Below are positions 27,036 through 34,991 of a DNA stretch of 64,000 nucleotides, piece after piece; the first letter of the stretch is position 1, and each line of letters opens with the position of its first letter. The stretch comes from Alcanivorax sp. DSM 26293 (GTDB taxonomy: Bacteria > Pseudomonadota > Gammaproteobacteria > Pseudomonadales > Alcanivoracaceae). The notes beneath the pieces were generated by a model. The model had not been told where the DNA came from and ran no database searches. It saw only the letters and a program-made list of their open reading frames with translations. Made by a program: the position numbers and the translations under genes. The stretch covers positions 321,695 to 385,694 of the forward strand of contig NZ_FNUM01000001.1 of NCBI RefSeq assembly GCF_900107995.1. The letters are read 5' to 3'.

Positions 27036-28343
27036 ATGGCAAAAGATGCAGTTGGTTATGCGCTGACCGCGCTTAACCGCCTGGCCAGCTCGGAAGTGCT
27101 GGACAAGATCGGCATGCGCAAGACCGTGGAACGGCTTGCCTACACGCTCACCAAAAGCGGCTTCCAGGTGCTCACCACCACGGCCCGTACCTTCAAGTCC
27201 AGCAACCCGGGCAGCAAGCCGGAACGGCTGAATGCCCCGGGGCATACCCGCGACCTGTTCGATCTGGGTATCACCGACGAGCAGCAGATGATTCGCGACA
27301 GCGTGCAGTCCTTTGCCCGCGATGTCTTGCGTGACAAGGCCGAAGAAGCGGATGCCGCCCAGAAGACCAGCGATGAGGTGATTGCCCAGGCACTGGAACT
27401 GGGGCTCAACTATTTTGCGGTACCGGAATCCCTGGGCGGCGCAGCCACCGAGCGCTCCACCGTCACCAGCATGCTGGTGGCCGAAGATCTGGCCCACGGC
27501 GACATGGGTCAGGCCGTGGCGATCCTTGCTCCCATGGGGGTGGCCAATGCCCTGACCCAGTGGGGCACCGCGCAACAGCAGGACAAATACCTGAGCACCT
27601 TCGCGGAAGAAAGCCCGCCCAAGGCCACCATTGCCGTGTGCGAGCCTTATCCGCTGTTCGACCCCATGGCACTCAAGACCACCGCCCGCAAGGACGGTGA
27701 CAGCTATGTCCTCAACGGTGAAAAGTCCCTGGTGCCGCTGGCCGCCGAAGCAGAAATCTTCCTGGTGGCCGCCCAGGCCGATGACGGCCCCGCCGTGTTC
27801 ATCGTGGAAGGTGGCAGCGACGGTCTGGTGGCCGGCGATGATCCTTCCATGGGCATCCGCGCCAGCGGCCAGCGTCCGCTGAAGCTGGACAATGTGCGCG
27901 TGCCGGTGGAAAACCGCCTGGGTAACGGTGATTTCGATTACCGTGCCTTTGTGGACCTGGGCACCCTGGCCTGGTGTGCACTGGCCGTTGGAACCTGTCA
28001 GTCCGTGCTCGACTATGTGGTGCCCTATTGCAACGAGCGCACCGCCTTTGGCGAACCCATCAGTTACCGTCAGGCGGTGGCGTTCATGATTGCCGACATC
28101 GCCATCGAGCTGGATTCCATGCGCATGCTCACCTACCGCGCTGCCAGCCGTGCCGAACAGGGCAAATCCTTCCAGCGTGAGGCCCATCTGGCCCGCACCC
28201 TGGTCAAGGACAAGGCCATGAAGATCGGCACCGACGGCGTGCAATTGCTGGGCGGTCACGGCTTCACCCATGAATATCCGGTGGAGCGCTGGTACCGGGA
28301 TCTGCGTGCCATAGGCGTCGCCTTCGGCGGCCTGCACCTGTAA
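27036..28343 (+). CDS. acyl-CoA dehydrogenase-like protein, probable partner subunit
   Basis: 435 residues. The acyl-CoA dehydrogenase fold is clear (EKSLVPLAAEAEIF, ERTAFGEPISYRQAVAF, LLGGHGFTHEYPVERWYRDLRA), but two features are missing. The FAD-binding TEPxxGSD loop is replaced by CEPYPLFDP (202-210). The chain also ends at FGGLHL, where other members continue into the EGT segment with the catalytic glutamate. An extra 75-residue helical N-terminus is present. The next gene is a complete homologue 14 bases downstream, so this may be the non-catalytic half of a heteromer. Confidence 0.85.
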   Translation: MAKDAVGYALTALNRLASSEVLDKIGMRKTVERLAYTLTKSGFQVLTTTARTFKSSNPGSKPERLNAPGHTRDLFDLGITDEQQMIRDSVQSFARDVLRDKAEEADAAQKTSDEVIAQALELGLNYFAVPESLGGAATERSTVTSMLVAEDLAHGDMGQAVAILAPMGVANALTQWGTAQQQDKYLSTFAEESPPKATIAVCEPYPLFDPMALKTTARKDGDSYVLNGEKSLVPLAAEAEIFLVAAQADDGPAVFIVEGGSDGLVAGDDPSMGIRASGQRPLKLDNVRVPVENRLGNGDFDYRAFVDLGTLAWCALAVGTCQSVLDYVVPYCNERTAFGEPISYRQAVAFMIADIAIELDSMRMLTYRAASRAEQGKSFQREAHLARTLVKDKAMKIGTDGVQLLGGHGFTHEYPVERWYRDLRAIGVAFGGLHL

Positions 28344-28357
28344 GGAGGGAGACAACC

Positions 28358-29563
28358 ATGAATATCGAAATTCCCAAGAAGTTCAAACCCCTGATCAACA
28401 ACGCCTATCAGGTGGCCCAGAGCACCCTCCGCCCGATCTCGCGCAAGTACGACCGAGGCGAGCACGAATATCCGAAAGAGCTGGATATGCTGGCGTCGGT
28501 GCTGGATGGCTTCAACGAGGGTGATCCGGCCAACTCCGCCGGCGCCGCCACCACCGGTAGCGGCAAGGTGAAGGACGACGGCAGCGTGAAAAACGGCGCC
28601 AATATGGGCGTTTGCCTGGGTGCCATGGAAATGTGCTACGGCGATACCGGCTTCCTGCTGGCCATGCCCCGCCAGGGCCTGGGCAATGCGGCCATCGCCG
28701 CGGTGGCCAACGACGAGCAACTGGAACGCTTCAAGGGCAAGTGGGCGGCCATGGCCATCACCGAACCCAGCTGCGGCTCCGATTCCGCGGCCATTCGCAC
28801 CACCGCCAAAAAGGACGGCGATCACTATGTGCTGAACGGCGAGAAGATCTATGTGACCTCCGGCTCCCGGGCCGACTGTGTGGTGGTCTGGGCGTCGCTG
28901 GATCCGAAACTGGGCCGTGCTGCCATCAAGTCCTTTGTGGTGGACTGGGGCACCCCGGGCATGGAACTGGCCCGTCTGGAGAAGAAGCTGGGCATCCGTG
29001 CTTCCGACACGGCGGCCATTAACTTCAATGACTGCCGCGTACCGGCAGAGAACCTGCTGGGCAGCCCGGAGATCGATACCAAGAAGGGCTTTGCCGGGGT
29101 CATGGAGACCTTCGACAACACCCGCCCGCTGGTTGCCGCCATGGCCATCGGCTGCGCCAAAGCTTCCCTGGAGCGCATCAAGGAACTGCTGAAGGACAGC
29201 ATGACCTATGATTACGGCAAGCCGGTGGACAACTGCTCCGCGGTGGAAGCGGAAATCTATCGCATGGAAGCGGACTGGGAAGCGGCCTACTGGCTGGCCG
29301 TGAAAGCCGCCTGGATGGCCGATAACAAGAAGGCCAACACCCTGGAAGCCTCCATCTGCAAGGCCAAGGCCGGGCGCGTGGGCAATCAGATCACCCTGCG
29401 CTGCGTGGAACTGGCCGGTAGCATCGGCTACACCGAAGACGAACTGCTGGAAAAGTGGGCCCGCGACTCGAAGATTCTGGATATCTTCGAAGGCACCCAG
29501 CAAATCCAGCAACTGGTCATTGCCCGCCGGGTACTGGGATTGAGCTCCAAGGAACTGAAATAA
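28358..29563 (+). CDS. acyl-CoA dehydrogenase, catalytic
   Basis: 401 residues with the full set of family motifs: the FAD-contacting loop AITEPSCGSDSAAI (132-146), the VTSGSRAD strand and the catalytic glutamate E378 in FEGTQQIQQL. It performs the first, FAD-dependent step of beta-oxidation, passing electrons to ETF. It is separated by 14 bases, which include AAGGAGG, from the preceding degenerate homologue, so the two are certainly co-transcribed. Chain-length preference cannot be read from the sequence. A strong terminator follows. Confidence 0.94.
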   Translation: MNIEIPKKFKPLINNAYQVAQSTLRPISRKYDRGEHEYPKELDMLASVLDGFNEGDPANSAGAATTGSGKVKDDGSVKNGANMGVCLGAMEMCYGDTGFLLAMPRQGLGNAAIAAVANDEQLERFKGKWAAMAITEPSCGSDSAAIRTTAKKDGDHYVLNGEKIYVTSGSRADCVVVWASLDPKLGRAAIKSFVVDWGTPGMELARLEKKLGIRASDTAAINFNDCRVPAENLLGSPEIDTKKGFAGVMETFDNTRPLVAAMAIGCAKASLERIKELLKDSMTYDYGKPVDNCSAVEAEIYRMEADWEAAYWLAVKAAWMADNKKANTLEASICKAKAGRVGNQITLRCVELAGSIGYTEDELLEKWARDSKILDIFEGTQQIQQLVIARRVLGLSSKELK

Positions 29564-29592
29564 TCCCGCTCCCGGCAGTCATGCCGACCTGA

Positions 29593-29621
29593 AAGCCGCA
29601 CCTCCGGGTGCGGCTTTTTTG
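29593..29621 (+). terminator. intrinsic terminator of the acyl-CoA dehydrogenase operon
   Basis: AAGCCGCACC pairs with GGTGCGGCTT around a TCCG loop and runs into six T residues. It begins about 30 bases after the stop codon. Confidence 0.92.
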
Positions 29622-29750
29622 TTGCGGGTCCCCGCCCTCTCCGTCCGCACTTCCATGTCTTTCCTATTACTCACCACGGCTTTTATCGGCCGAAATCCCT
29701 ACTGCATAAAGAGACATAACGATGATGTTGCGGTGACATCGTCTGTGCCA

Positions 29751-29799
29751 CCATCCAGGGAGCCTCTACAAGGAGTTATGCCGAGGCTCCCTGGTCGAT
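29751..29799. repeat. 12-bp stem hairpin in the leader region
   Basis: CCAGGGAGCCTC (29755-29766) pairs perfectly with GAGGCTCCCTGG (29783-29794); flanking CCATC and GATGG extend it. The 16-base loop contains AAGGAG. It lies about 115 bases before the small secreted-protein start, possibly in that gene's 5' leader. No T tract follows. Confidence 0.7.
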
Positions 29800-29912
29800 G
29801 GAATGTAAAAAAACACTACACCCCGGTTACAGCTTTACTGACATTGCACAACAGGTCGGGCCAGTACGCCGCAGTAAGGTGTAGGTGTAACAATAAAAAG
29901 GAAGGGATCCCC

Positions 29913-30245
29913 ATGTCAGCACTGAAACTGCATCTGCTCGGTGCCGGTCTTGCGGGCTGTATGTTGCTCGGTCAGACAGCACACGCCAACCAGCAACAGG
30001 CCACCGTCATTCTCAGTCAGAGTTGCGAATACATGTTGCTCAATACCCGTGGCGGCATGGTGCTGGTCAAACAACTGGACGGCACCACACCCCAGGCAGG
30101 CGACACCCTGAAAGGCAATATCGTTGCCGGCGACTTCACCAAATTACAGAACACCCGGGATCAGGCGTCCATGCAGGTCTGGGTGGATCTGGTGGATCCG
30201 CACAGCAGCAAGGCCCTGAGCCAGTACGGTCGCTACTGTACCTGA
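29913..30245 (+). CDS. small secreted protein of unknown function
   Basis: 110 residues with a signal peptide (about 1-25, cut after AHA). The mature part of about 85 residues starts NQQQATVILSQSCEYMLLN and has two cysteines (in SCEY and at the C-terminal RYCT), suggesting one disulfide. The ATG at 29913 has GGAAGG upstream; the frame is open further 5' but has no better start. I do not recognise the family. Confidence 0.75.
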   Translation: MSALKLHLLGAGLAGCMLLGQTAHANQQQATVILSQSCEYMLLNTRGGMVLVKQLDGTTPQAGDTLKGNIVAGDFTKLQNTRDQASMQVWVDLVDPHSSKALSQYGRYCT

Positions 30246-30263
30246 GCGTAGACTCGCCTGAAC

Positions 30264-30297
30264 GAAAAAGGCCGCCCTGTTGAGTCGGCGGCCTTGA
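30264..30297. terminator. bidirectional terminator
   Basis: AAGGCCGCC (30268-30276) pairs with GGCGGCCTT (30287-30295). On the minus strand the stem is followed by a T run (complement of 30264-30269), ending the DoxX transcript. It also lies just after the plus-strand small secreted protein. Confidence 0.8.
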
Positions 30298-30327
30298 GAC
30301 AGTGCGTGCGAAAAACTCCGCCTGCAC

Positions 30328-30714
30328 TCAGTTCCTCACGGCGTATTTACCAGCCCCCAAAAAGAAAATGGCAACTGCGGTAAACAGGAAAAAGCCCTGT
30401 AATTCCAGCGCCCAGCCTCCGGTCTTGCTCAATGCAAACAGCTCGCCCATGTGCACCAGCACCAAAGCCACCAGCATATTGCCGGCGATCAGCACTGCGC
30501 CAATACGGGTATGCACGCCCAGGATCACCATCAACGGGGCAATAATTTCACCGATAAAAACCCCATAGGCCAGAAAGCCCGGCAGACTGTGAGACGCCAG
30601 CTCCGCTGAAATCCAGCCCACCCCATGCTGCAGCTTGCTGATACCGTGCAACAACATCAGTAACCCCAGCATCAAACGCAGCACCAACTTGCCGATATCC
30701 GGATTGTTGACCAT
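30328..30714 (-). CDS. DoxX family membrane protein
   Basis: 128 residues from the ATG at 30714, which has GGGAG five bases upstream. Four membrane helices are visible. The first contains LRLMLGLLMLLHGISKL, the DoxX signature; GVFIGEIIAPLMVILG and AGNMLVALVLVHMGELF follow. DoxX-type proteins are inner-membrane proteins linked to redox and oxidative-stress functions, with unclear chemistry. Confidence 0.9.
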   Translation of the reverse strand: MVNNPDIGKLVLRLMLGLLMLLHGISKLQHGVGWISAELASHSLPGFLAYGVFIGEIIAPLMVILGVHTRIGAVLIAGNMLVALVLVHMGELFALSKTGGWALELQGFFLFTAVAIFFLGAGKYAVRN

Positions 30715-30866
30715 CTTTACTCCCAGTGAAGAATTTCGTTGCCCGTCATTCAACCGGTTCGTCCGGGAAAAGAAAAGTGCCATCACCCTCAATACCATTC
30801 TCTTCATGGCCCATTGAGCTCTGCCACGCCCCGTCCCATACTTTCGCTTTTGCGGCGGAGAACGGG

Positions 30867-31886
30867 ATGAGCACTTTTCGTTACTGGCAGACACCCCGCG
30901 CCGGCAATATGGCGCGGCTGACGCTGTATACCGGTAACCTGCCCGCCCTGGCGGACAACCATGTCCGCATCAAGGTCCATGCCGTGGGCCTGAACTTTGC
31001 CGATATCTTTGCCCTCACCGGGCTCTATTCCGCCACCCCGCAGGGCGCTTTTATCCCCGGCCTGGAGTTTGCTGGCGAGGTGCAGGAAGTCGGCCAGCAG
31101 ACACAAGGGGTTGCCGTGGGCGACCGGGTCATGGGCGTCACCCGCTTCGGTGGCTATACCTCCGTCATCGACAGCGAAGCGGATTACCTGATCCCGCTGC
31201 CCCCCCAGTGGGACTATGCCCAGGGCGCCGCCTGGCCGGCACAGACCCTGACCGCCTGGTACGCCCTCACTCACCTCGGTGCCCTGCAAGCGGTCCAGCA
31301 AGTGCTGATCCACAGCGCTGCCGGTGGTGTGGGCCTGCAGGCCATGAAACTGGCACAGGCGCTGGGCGCCCGCCCCACCGGCACGGTAGGTAGCGAAGAG
31401 AAAGCGAGCTGGCTGCGGCAACAAGGGTTCGAGGATGTGCTGGTACGGGAGGCAGACTTTGCCCGGCAACTGCAACGGGATGAACGAGGCTTCGACCTGG
31501 TGCTGGATGCCATCGGCGGCAAGGTCCAGAGCGCCAGCTTCGACGCGCTCAATCCCATGGGTCGGCTGGTAGTTTTCGGTGCCGCCGAGTTCACTCCCAG
31601 CCACAACCGCCCCAACTACCTGAAAGCCGCCTGGCGCTATCTGCGCCGCCCCCGCTACGACGTGATGGAGATGATCAGCAGTAATCGCTCGGTACTGGCG
31701 TTCAACCTGATCTGGTTATGGGAACAGAAAGACAGGATGCAGGCGCTGCTGGAAGAATTGCAAACGATTGCCCTGCCACCGCCCCACGTAGGGCACCGCT
31801 TTGCCTTTGACGATGCCCATGGGGCATTGGCGCTGCTGCGCTCGGGGCAGTCGGTGGGAAAGGTGGTGCTGGAAACCGGGCAATAA
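30867..31886 (+). CDS. zinc-independent quinone oxidoreductase-type MDR protein
   Basis: 339 residues from the ATG at 30867 (GGAG upstream). It has a GroES-like N-terminal domain with GLNFADIFALTGLY and PGLEFAGEV, and a Rossmann domain with HSAAGGVGLQAMKLA (about 150-164). The cysteine and histidine zinc ligands of alcohol dehydrogenases are missing, as in quinone reductases and synaptic-vesicle VAT-1-like proteins. It should reduce quinones or enones with NADPH. It is convergent with the thioredoxin gene. Confidence 0.9.
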   Translation: MSTFRYWQTPRAGNMARLTLYTGNLPALADNHVRIKVHAVGLNFADIFALTGLYSATPQGAFIPGLEFAGEVQEVGQQTQGVAVGDRVMGVTRFGGYTSVIDSEADYLIPLPPQWDYAQGAAWPAQTLTAWYALTHLGALQAVQQVLIHSAAGGVGLQAMKLAQALGARPTGTVGSEEKASWLRQQGFEDVLVREADFARQLQRDERGFDLVLDAIGGKVQSASFDALNPMGRLVVFGAAEFTPSHNRPNYLKAAWRYLRRPRYDVMEMISSNRSVLAFNLIWLWEQKDRMQALLEELQTIALPPPHVGHRFAFDDAHGALALLRSGQSVGKVVLETGQ

Positions 31887-31960
31887 CGCTCTGGTGCGCG
31901 GTGCCCTCCACGGTCAGATGCTTTTGATCCAGGCCGGAAAGCGCGCCGCCAGCGACACTC

Positions 31961-32275
31961 TTACGGGAAAAGCTGGCGGATCTGTTCAGCACTGGTGGGA
32001 CGCACCACACGGTCTATTTCCTGACCGTCACGAACCAGAATCAGCGTGGGCCACAGTTTGACTCGATAACTACGCCCCAGGGGACGGCCCGGGCCATCGG
32101 CAATCTTTTCGTGGTTCACCTCTGCCCGGGAGGCCAGGACGGTTTCAATGTCCTTCTGGGCCGCGATGCAGTGGCCGCACCAGTTGGCACCGAATTCCAG
32201 CACCCAGGTGCCCGGGCGTTGCTCCACGGCGTCGCGGCTGAGAGTTTCCTCTTCGTAGGTCTTCACATAACTCAT
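31961..32275 (-). CDS. thioredoxin-like protein
   Basis: 104 residues with the thioredoxin fold and a WCGHC active site (C33, C36) in place of the usual WCGPC; the cis-proline is in LWPTLILV. A GHC centre makes the redox potential more oxidising than a standard thioredoxin and is found in family members outside the main TrxA group. It begins 1 base after the stop codon of the LysR regulator, so it is translated from the same mRNA. Confidence 0.9.
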   Translation of the reverse strand: MSYVKTYEEETLSRDAVEQRPGTWVLEFGANWCGHCIAAQKDIETVLASRAEVNHEKIADGPGRPLGRSYRVKLWPTLILVRDGQEIDRVVRPTSAEQIRQLFP

Positions 32276-32276
32276 T

Positions 32277-33164
32277 TCATAATTGCTCGCGCAGAAATTC
32301 CACAAAGGCCCGCACCTTGGCCGGGGTATGCCGCCCCGGCGGGTAGACCGCGTAAATGCCACCTCCGGGAAGATCCCAGTCAGGCAGAACTCTTTCCAGC
32401 TCGCCCCGCGCCAGTGCTTCTGCGGCAATGGAGTCCGCCAGCACCGACAGGCCTGCCTGTTGTAGCAGCAACTGCTTGGTCACTGCCGTGGTGTTGGCTT
32501 TCAGAGCCCCCTGCATGCGTACTGTGCAACGCTCGTCTGCCCGGGAAAAAGTCCAGGTCAACGGTGACGGCAAAGGAGTAAACGTCACCCAGGGCAAGGC
32601 AGCCAGATCCCGGGGATGACTGACCGGCCCATGGTTTGCCATGAAGGCCGGCGACGCCACCAGAAACTGCTCGAACTCGCCCAGGCGAGTGGCGCGCAAG
32701 GAAGAGTCTTTCAACCAGCCCAGGCGAATGGCCAGGTCGATGCCCTCCTTGACCATGTCCGCCACGCTGTCGCCGGTGCGCAATTCAATTTCCAGTTGCG
32801 GGTGACGCTCACTGAAGGCCACCACCGCCGGGGCCGCCACCTGGGCCGCGAAATCCTCCGGGGCGGTAATGCGCAGCTCCCCCTGCAGGGTCTGCTGGTC
32901 GGTTTCCACCTGATCCAGCAGGCCTTCCAGCTCGGCAAACAGGGGGGTCAGCCCGGCCAGCAGCCGCTCACCGGCTTCAGTCAGGTGCACCTGGCGAGTG
33001 GTGCGGGTCACCAGCGCCACACCCAGACGCTGCTCCAGCCGCTTGATGGACAGGCTGATCTTGCTCTTGTTGCACCCCAACCGTTCCGCCGCGCCTGTAA
33101 AGCTGCCCGCCCGGGCCAGCGCCAAAAACAGGGGCAAGGCATTAAGATCGTATTCCGCTTCCAC
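32277..33164 (-). CDS. LysR-family transcriptional regulator
   Basis: 295 residues. The N-terminal winged helix-turn-helix (about 8-65) has the standard GSFTGAAERLGCNKSKISLSIK pattern split over helices 2-3, followed by the linker helix and the periplasmic-binding-like effector domain (about 90-290). It is transcribed divergently from an NAD(P)H-binding protein gene, with a dyad in the 110-base gap. Control of that neighbour and of itself is the likely role. The effector is unknown. Confidence 0.94.
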   Translation of the reverse strand: MEAEYDLNALPLFLALARAGSFTGAAERLGCNKSKISLSIKRLEQRLGVALVTRTTRQVHLTEAGERLLAGLTPLFAELEGLLDQVETDQQTLQGELRITAPEDFAAQVAAPAVVAFSERHPQLEIELRTGDSVADMVKEGIDLAIRLGWLKDSSLRATRLGEFEQFLVASPAFMANHGPVSHPRDLAALPWVTFTPLPSPLTWTFSRADERCTVRMQGALKANTTAVTKQLLLQQAGLSVLADSIAAEALARGELERVLPDWDLPGGGIYAVYPPGRHTPAKVRAFVEFLREQL

Positions 33165-33192
33165 GCCGGTCTCACTGTTTAGAAATCAACAA

Positions 33193-33229
33193 CACTGATT
33201 TACTTATTAGGCTATTTTCCCAATCAGTG
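33193..33229. promoter_or_regulatory. candidate LysR operator
   Basis: CACTGATT (33193-33200) and AATCAGTG (33222-33229) are a perfect 8-bp dyad separated by 21 bases. Nested within it are ATTAGG (33206-33211) and CCCAAT (33219-33224). It lies in the divergent promoter region between the LysR gene and the NAD(P)H-binding gene. Confidence 0.55.
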
Positions 33230-33274
33230 CAAATGCCGATACTGCTCGAAACACATCGAATCAGGAGATACCCC

Positions 33275-33916
33275 ATGAAGATTGCATTGATCGGTGCCAG
33301 CGGTTTTATCGGTTCAGCGCTGCGCGAAGAAGCCCTGGATCGCGGCCATCAGGTGACCGCCCTGGTCAGTCACCCGAAAAAGCTGAATGCCACGGCCACC
33401 AACCTGAGCGTCAAACAGGTAGACGTACAGAACACCGCGCAACTGACTGAAGCGCTCACCGGCGCAGAGGTGGTTATCAGCTCCTTCAGCGGCCACGCCC
33501 AGGACGATATCCGTGGCTACTATGTGCAGGGGGTGAAATCCATTATCGCGGCAGCGAAAGCCGCTGACGTGCCTCGCCTGGTGATCGTGGGCGGGGCCGG
33601 ATCCCTGCGGGTAGCGGCGGACACACGGTTGATCGACACCCCGGCCTTCCCGGAGGAGTACAAAGCCACCGCTCTGGGCGCCCAGGATGCCCTGGCCCTG
33701 CTGCAGGCAGAGTCAGCATTGAACTGGACCATGCTGTCGCCGGCAGCGGAAATCTTTCCCGGTGAGCGCACCGGTCAGTTCCGTCTGGGCCATGATGATC
33801 TGCTGGTGGATGACCAGGGCAACAGCCGGATTTCTGTACAGGATTATGCGGTGGCACTACTGGATGAAGTGGACCATCCGCAGCATGAACGTCAGCGTTT
33901 CACCCTGGCCTACTGA
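33275..33916 (+). CDS. NAD(P)-dependent SDR-like protein (NAD(P)H-binding)
   Basis: 213 residues from the ATG at 33275, with AGGAG upstream. The N-terminal GASGFIG is the Rossmann nucleotide-binding loop of the atypical short-chain dehydrogenase group (NmrA/BVR-B-like); VIVGGAGSLRV follows. No YxxxK catalytic pair is visible, as in that subgroup. It is divergent from a LysR regulator, which probably controls it in response to an electrophile or redox signal (inference). Confidence 0.9.
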   Translation: MKIALIGASGFIGSALREEALDRGHQVTALVSHPKKLNATATNLSVKQVDVQNTAQLTEALTGAEVVISSFSGHAQDDIRGYYVQGVKSIIAAAKAADVPRLVIVGGAGSLRVAADTRLIDTPAFPEEYKATALGAQDALALLQAESALNWTMLSPAAEIFPGERTGQFRLGHDDLLVDDQGNSRISVQDYAVALLDEVDHPQHERQRFTLAY

Positions 33917-34007
33917 AAACTGAAAAGCGGAGCGGTAACGACCACCGCTCCCCTTCCGGCTTTCTTTTATGGTTAGATGCGGAAAACGGCAGCAAACGGA
34001 TAGCCCT

Positions 34008-34790
34008 GTGACTGAACAACCGGTAATCACCGAGGCCCTCGACGACCTTTTCATCATCACCCTCAACCGCCCCGAAAAGCGTAACGCGGTGGATCGCCCC
34101 ACTGCGGATGCGTTACGTACCGCCTTCGAGACCTTTGAACGCAACGCTGACCTCAAGGTGGCTATTCTCACCGGCGCCGGTGGCAACTTCTGTGCCGGCG
34201 CCGATCTGTCCGCCCTGTCGGATCCGCAACGACGCAATGAGATCGATGAAACCGGCAGCGGCCCCGGGCCCATGGGACCCACCCGCATGCTGCTGAGCAA
34301 ACCGGTAATTGCCGCTGTCAGCGGCTTTGCCGTGGCCGGCGGCCTGGAGTTGGCGCTGCTGTGTGACTTGCGGGTGGTGGAGACATCAGCCACTTTCGGC
34401 GTCTTCTGCCGACGCTGGGGAGTCCCTCTGATCGATGGCGGTACCGTGCGTTTGCCACGCCTGATCGGCCATAGCCGAGCCATGGACATGATCCTCACCG
34501 GCAGGCCGGTGGCCGCCGATGAGGCGTTGCAGATTGGACTCGCCAACCGGGTGGTCGCCGACGGCACGGCGCTGGATGAAGCCATTGCCCTGGCCCGACA
34601 AATCGCCGCCTTCCCGCAACACTGCCTGCAGGCTGACCGGCTTTCTGCCTATCGACAATGGGATCTGCCCCAGGAGGAAGCCTTGCGTCAGGAAGGCGCT
34701 GGCGGATATCCGGTAGTGTTCGAAGAAGCCATCGGTGGCGCCGAACGTTTCCGGCAAGGCGCCGGTCGACATGGGAAATTTGAAGAGTGA
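34008..34790 (+). CDS. enoyl-CoA hydratase/isomerase family protein
   Basis: About 260 residues from the GTG at 34008 (VTEQPVITEALDD), the usual N-terminus for the family; an ATG at 33969 would add 13 residues but has no ribosome site. Crotonase motifs are present: GGNFCAGADLSAL and GFAVAGGLELALLCDLRV (oxyanion hole). In the segment FGVFCRRWGVPLIDGGTVRL the column of the hydratase Glu144 is a cysteine, so true hydratase activity is uncertain. The substrate is unknown. Confidence 0.88.
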   Translation: MTEQPVITEALDDLFIITLNRPEKRNAVDRPTADALRTAFETFERNADLKVAILTGAGGNFCAGADLSALSDPQRRNEIDETGSGPGPMGPTRMLLSKPVIAAVSGFAVAGGLELALLCDLRVVETSATFGVFCRRWGVPLIDGGTVRLPRLIGHSRAMDMILTGRPVAADEALQIGLANRVVADGTALDEAIALARQIAAFPQHCLQADRLSAYRQWDLPQEEALRQEGAGGYPVVFEEAIGGAERFRQGAGRHGKFEE

Positions 34791-34849
34791 GTTTTGTGGA
34801 ATGACCACCCTGACAGTGAAATACTAGCAGCCGATCCGGTTTCTCTGGC

Positions 34850-34991
34850 CAAGGTTCGCCATGCAAGCATAGCTCCTACAGCGCCATCAGCGCTTTTGCA
34901 GAAATGAAACGCGGGCACAGCCTGGCAGTTTTAAACACCAGACTCGCCCGCGCTTTTTTACTTTCAACTTTGAACGTTCAACTCAACCGAA
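34850..34991. repeat. REP remnant, stem-loop and heptad array
   Basis: A REP-like half unit lies at about 34853-34880. A CGCGGGC/GCCCGCG stem (about 34912-34953) runs into T residues, giving a plus-strand terminator for the crotonase gene. The array TTTCAAC, TTTGAAC and GTTCAAC (34962-34982) ends 9 bases from the degP stop, so in the minus direction degP is followed by heptads and then the stem. Confidence 0.7.

Noticed and set aside
26898-28355. 485-residue minus-strand open frame opposite the first acyl-CoA dehydrogenase
   Set aside because: Gly/His/Gln-rich shadow of a high-GC gene; the plus strand carries the family motifs and ribosome site.
29778-30245. Longer start for the small secreted protein at the ATG in the hairpin loop
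   Set aside because: AAGGAG is only 2 bases from that ATG, and the longer N-terminus would bury the signal peptide; the ATG at 29913 has a proper site.
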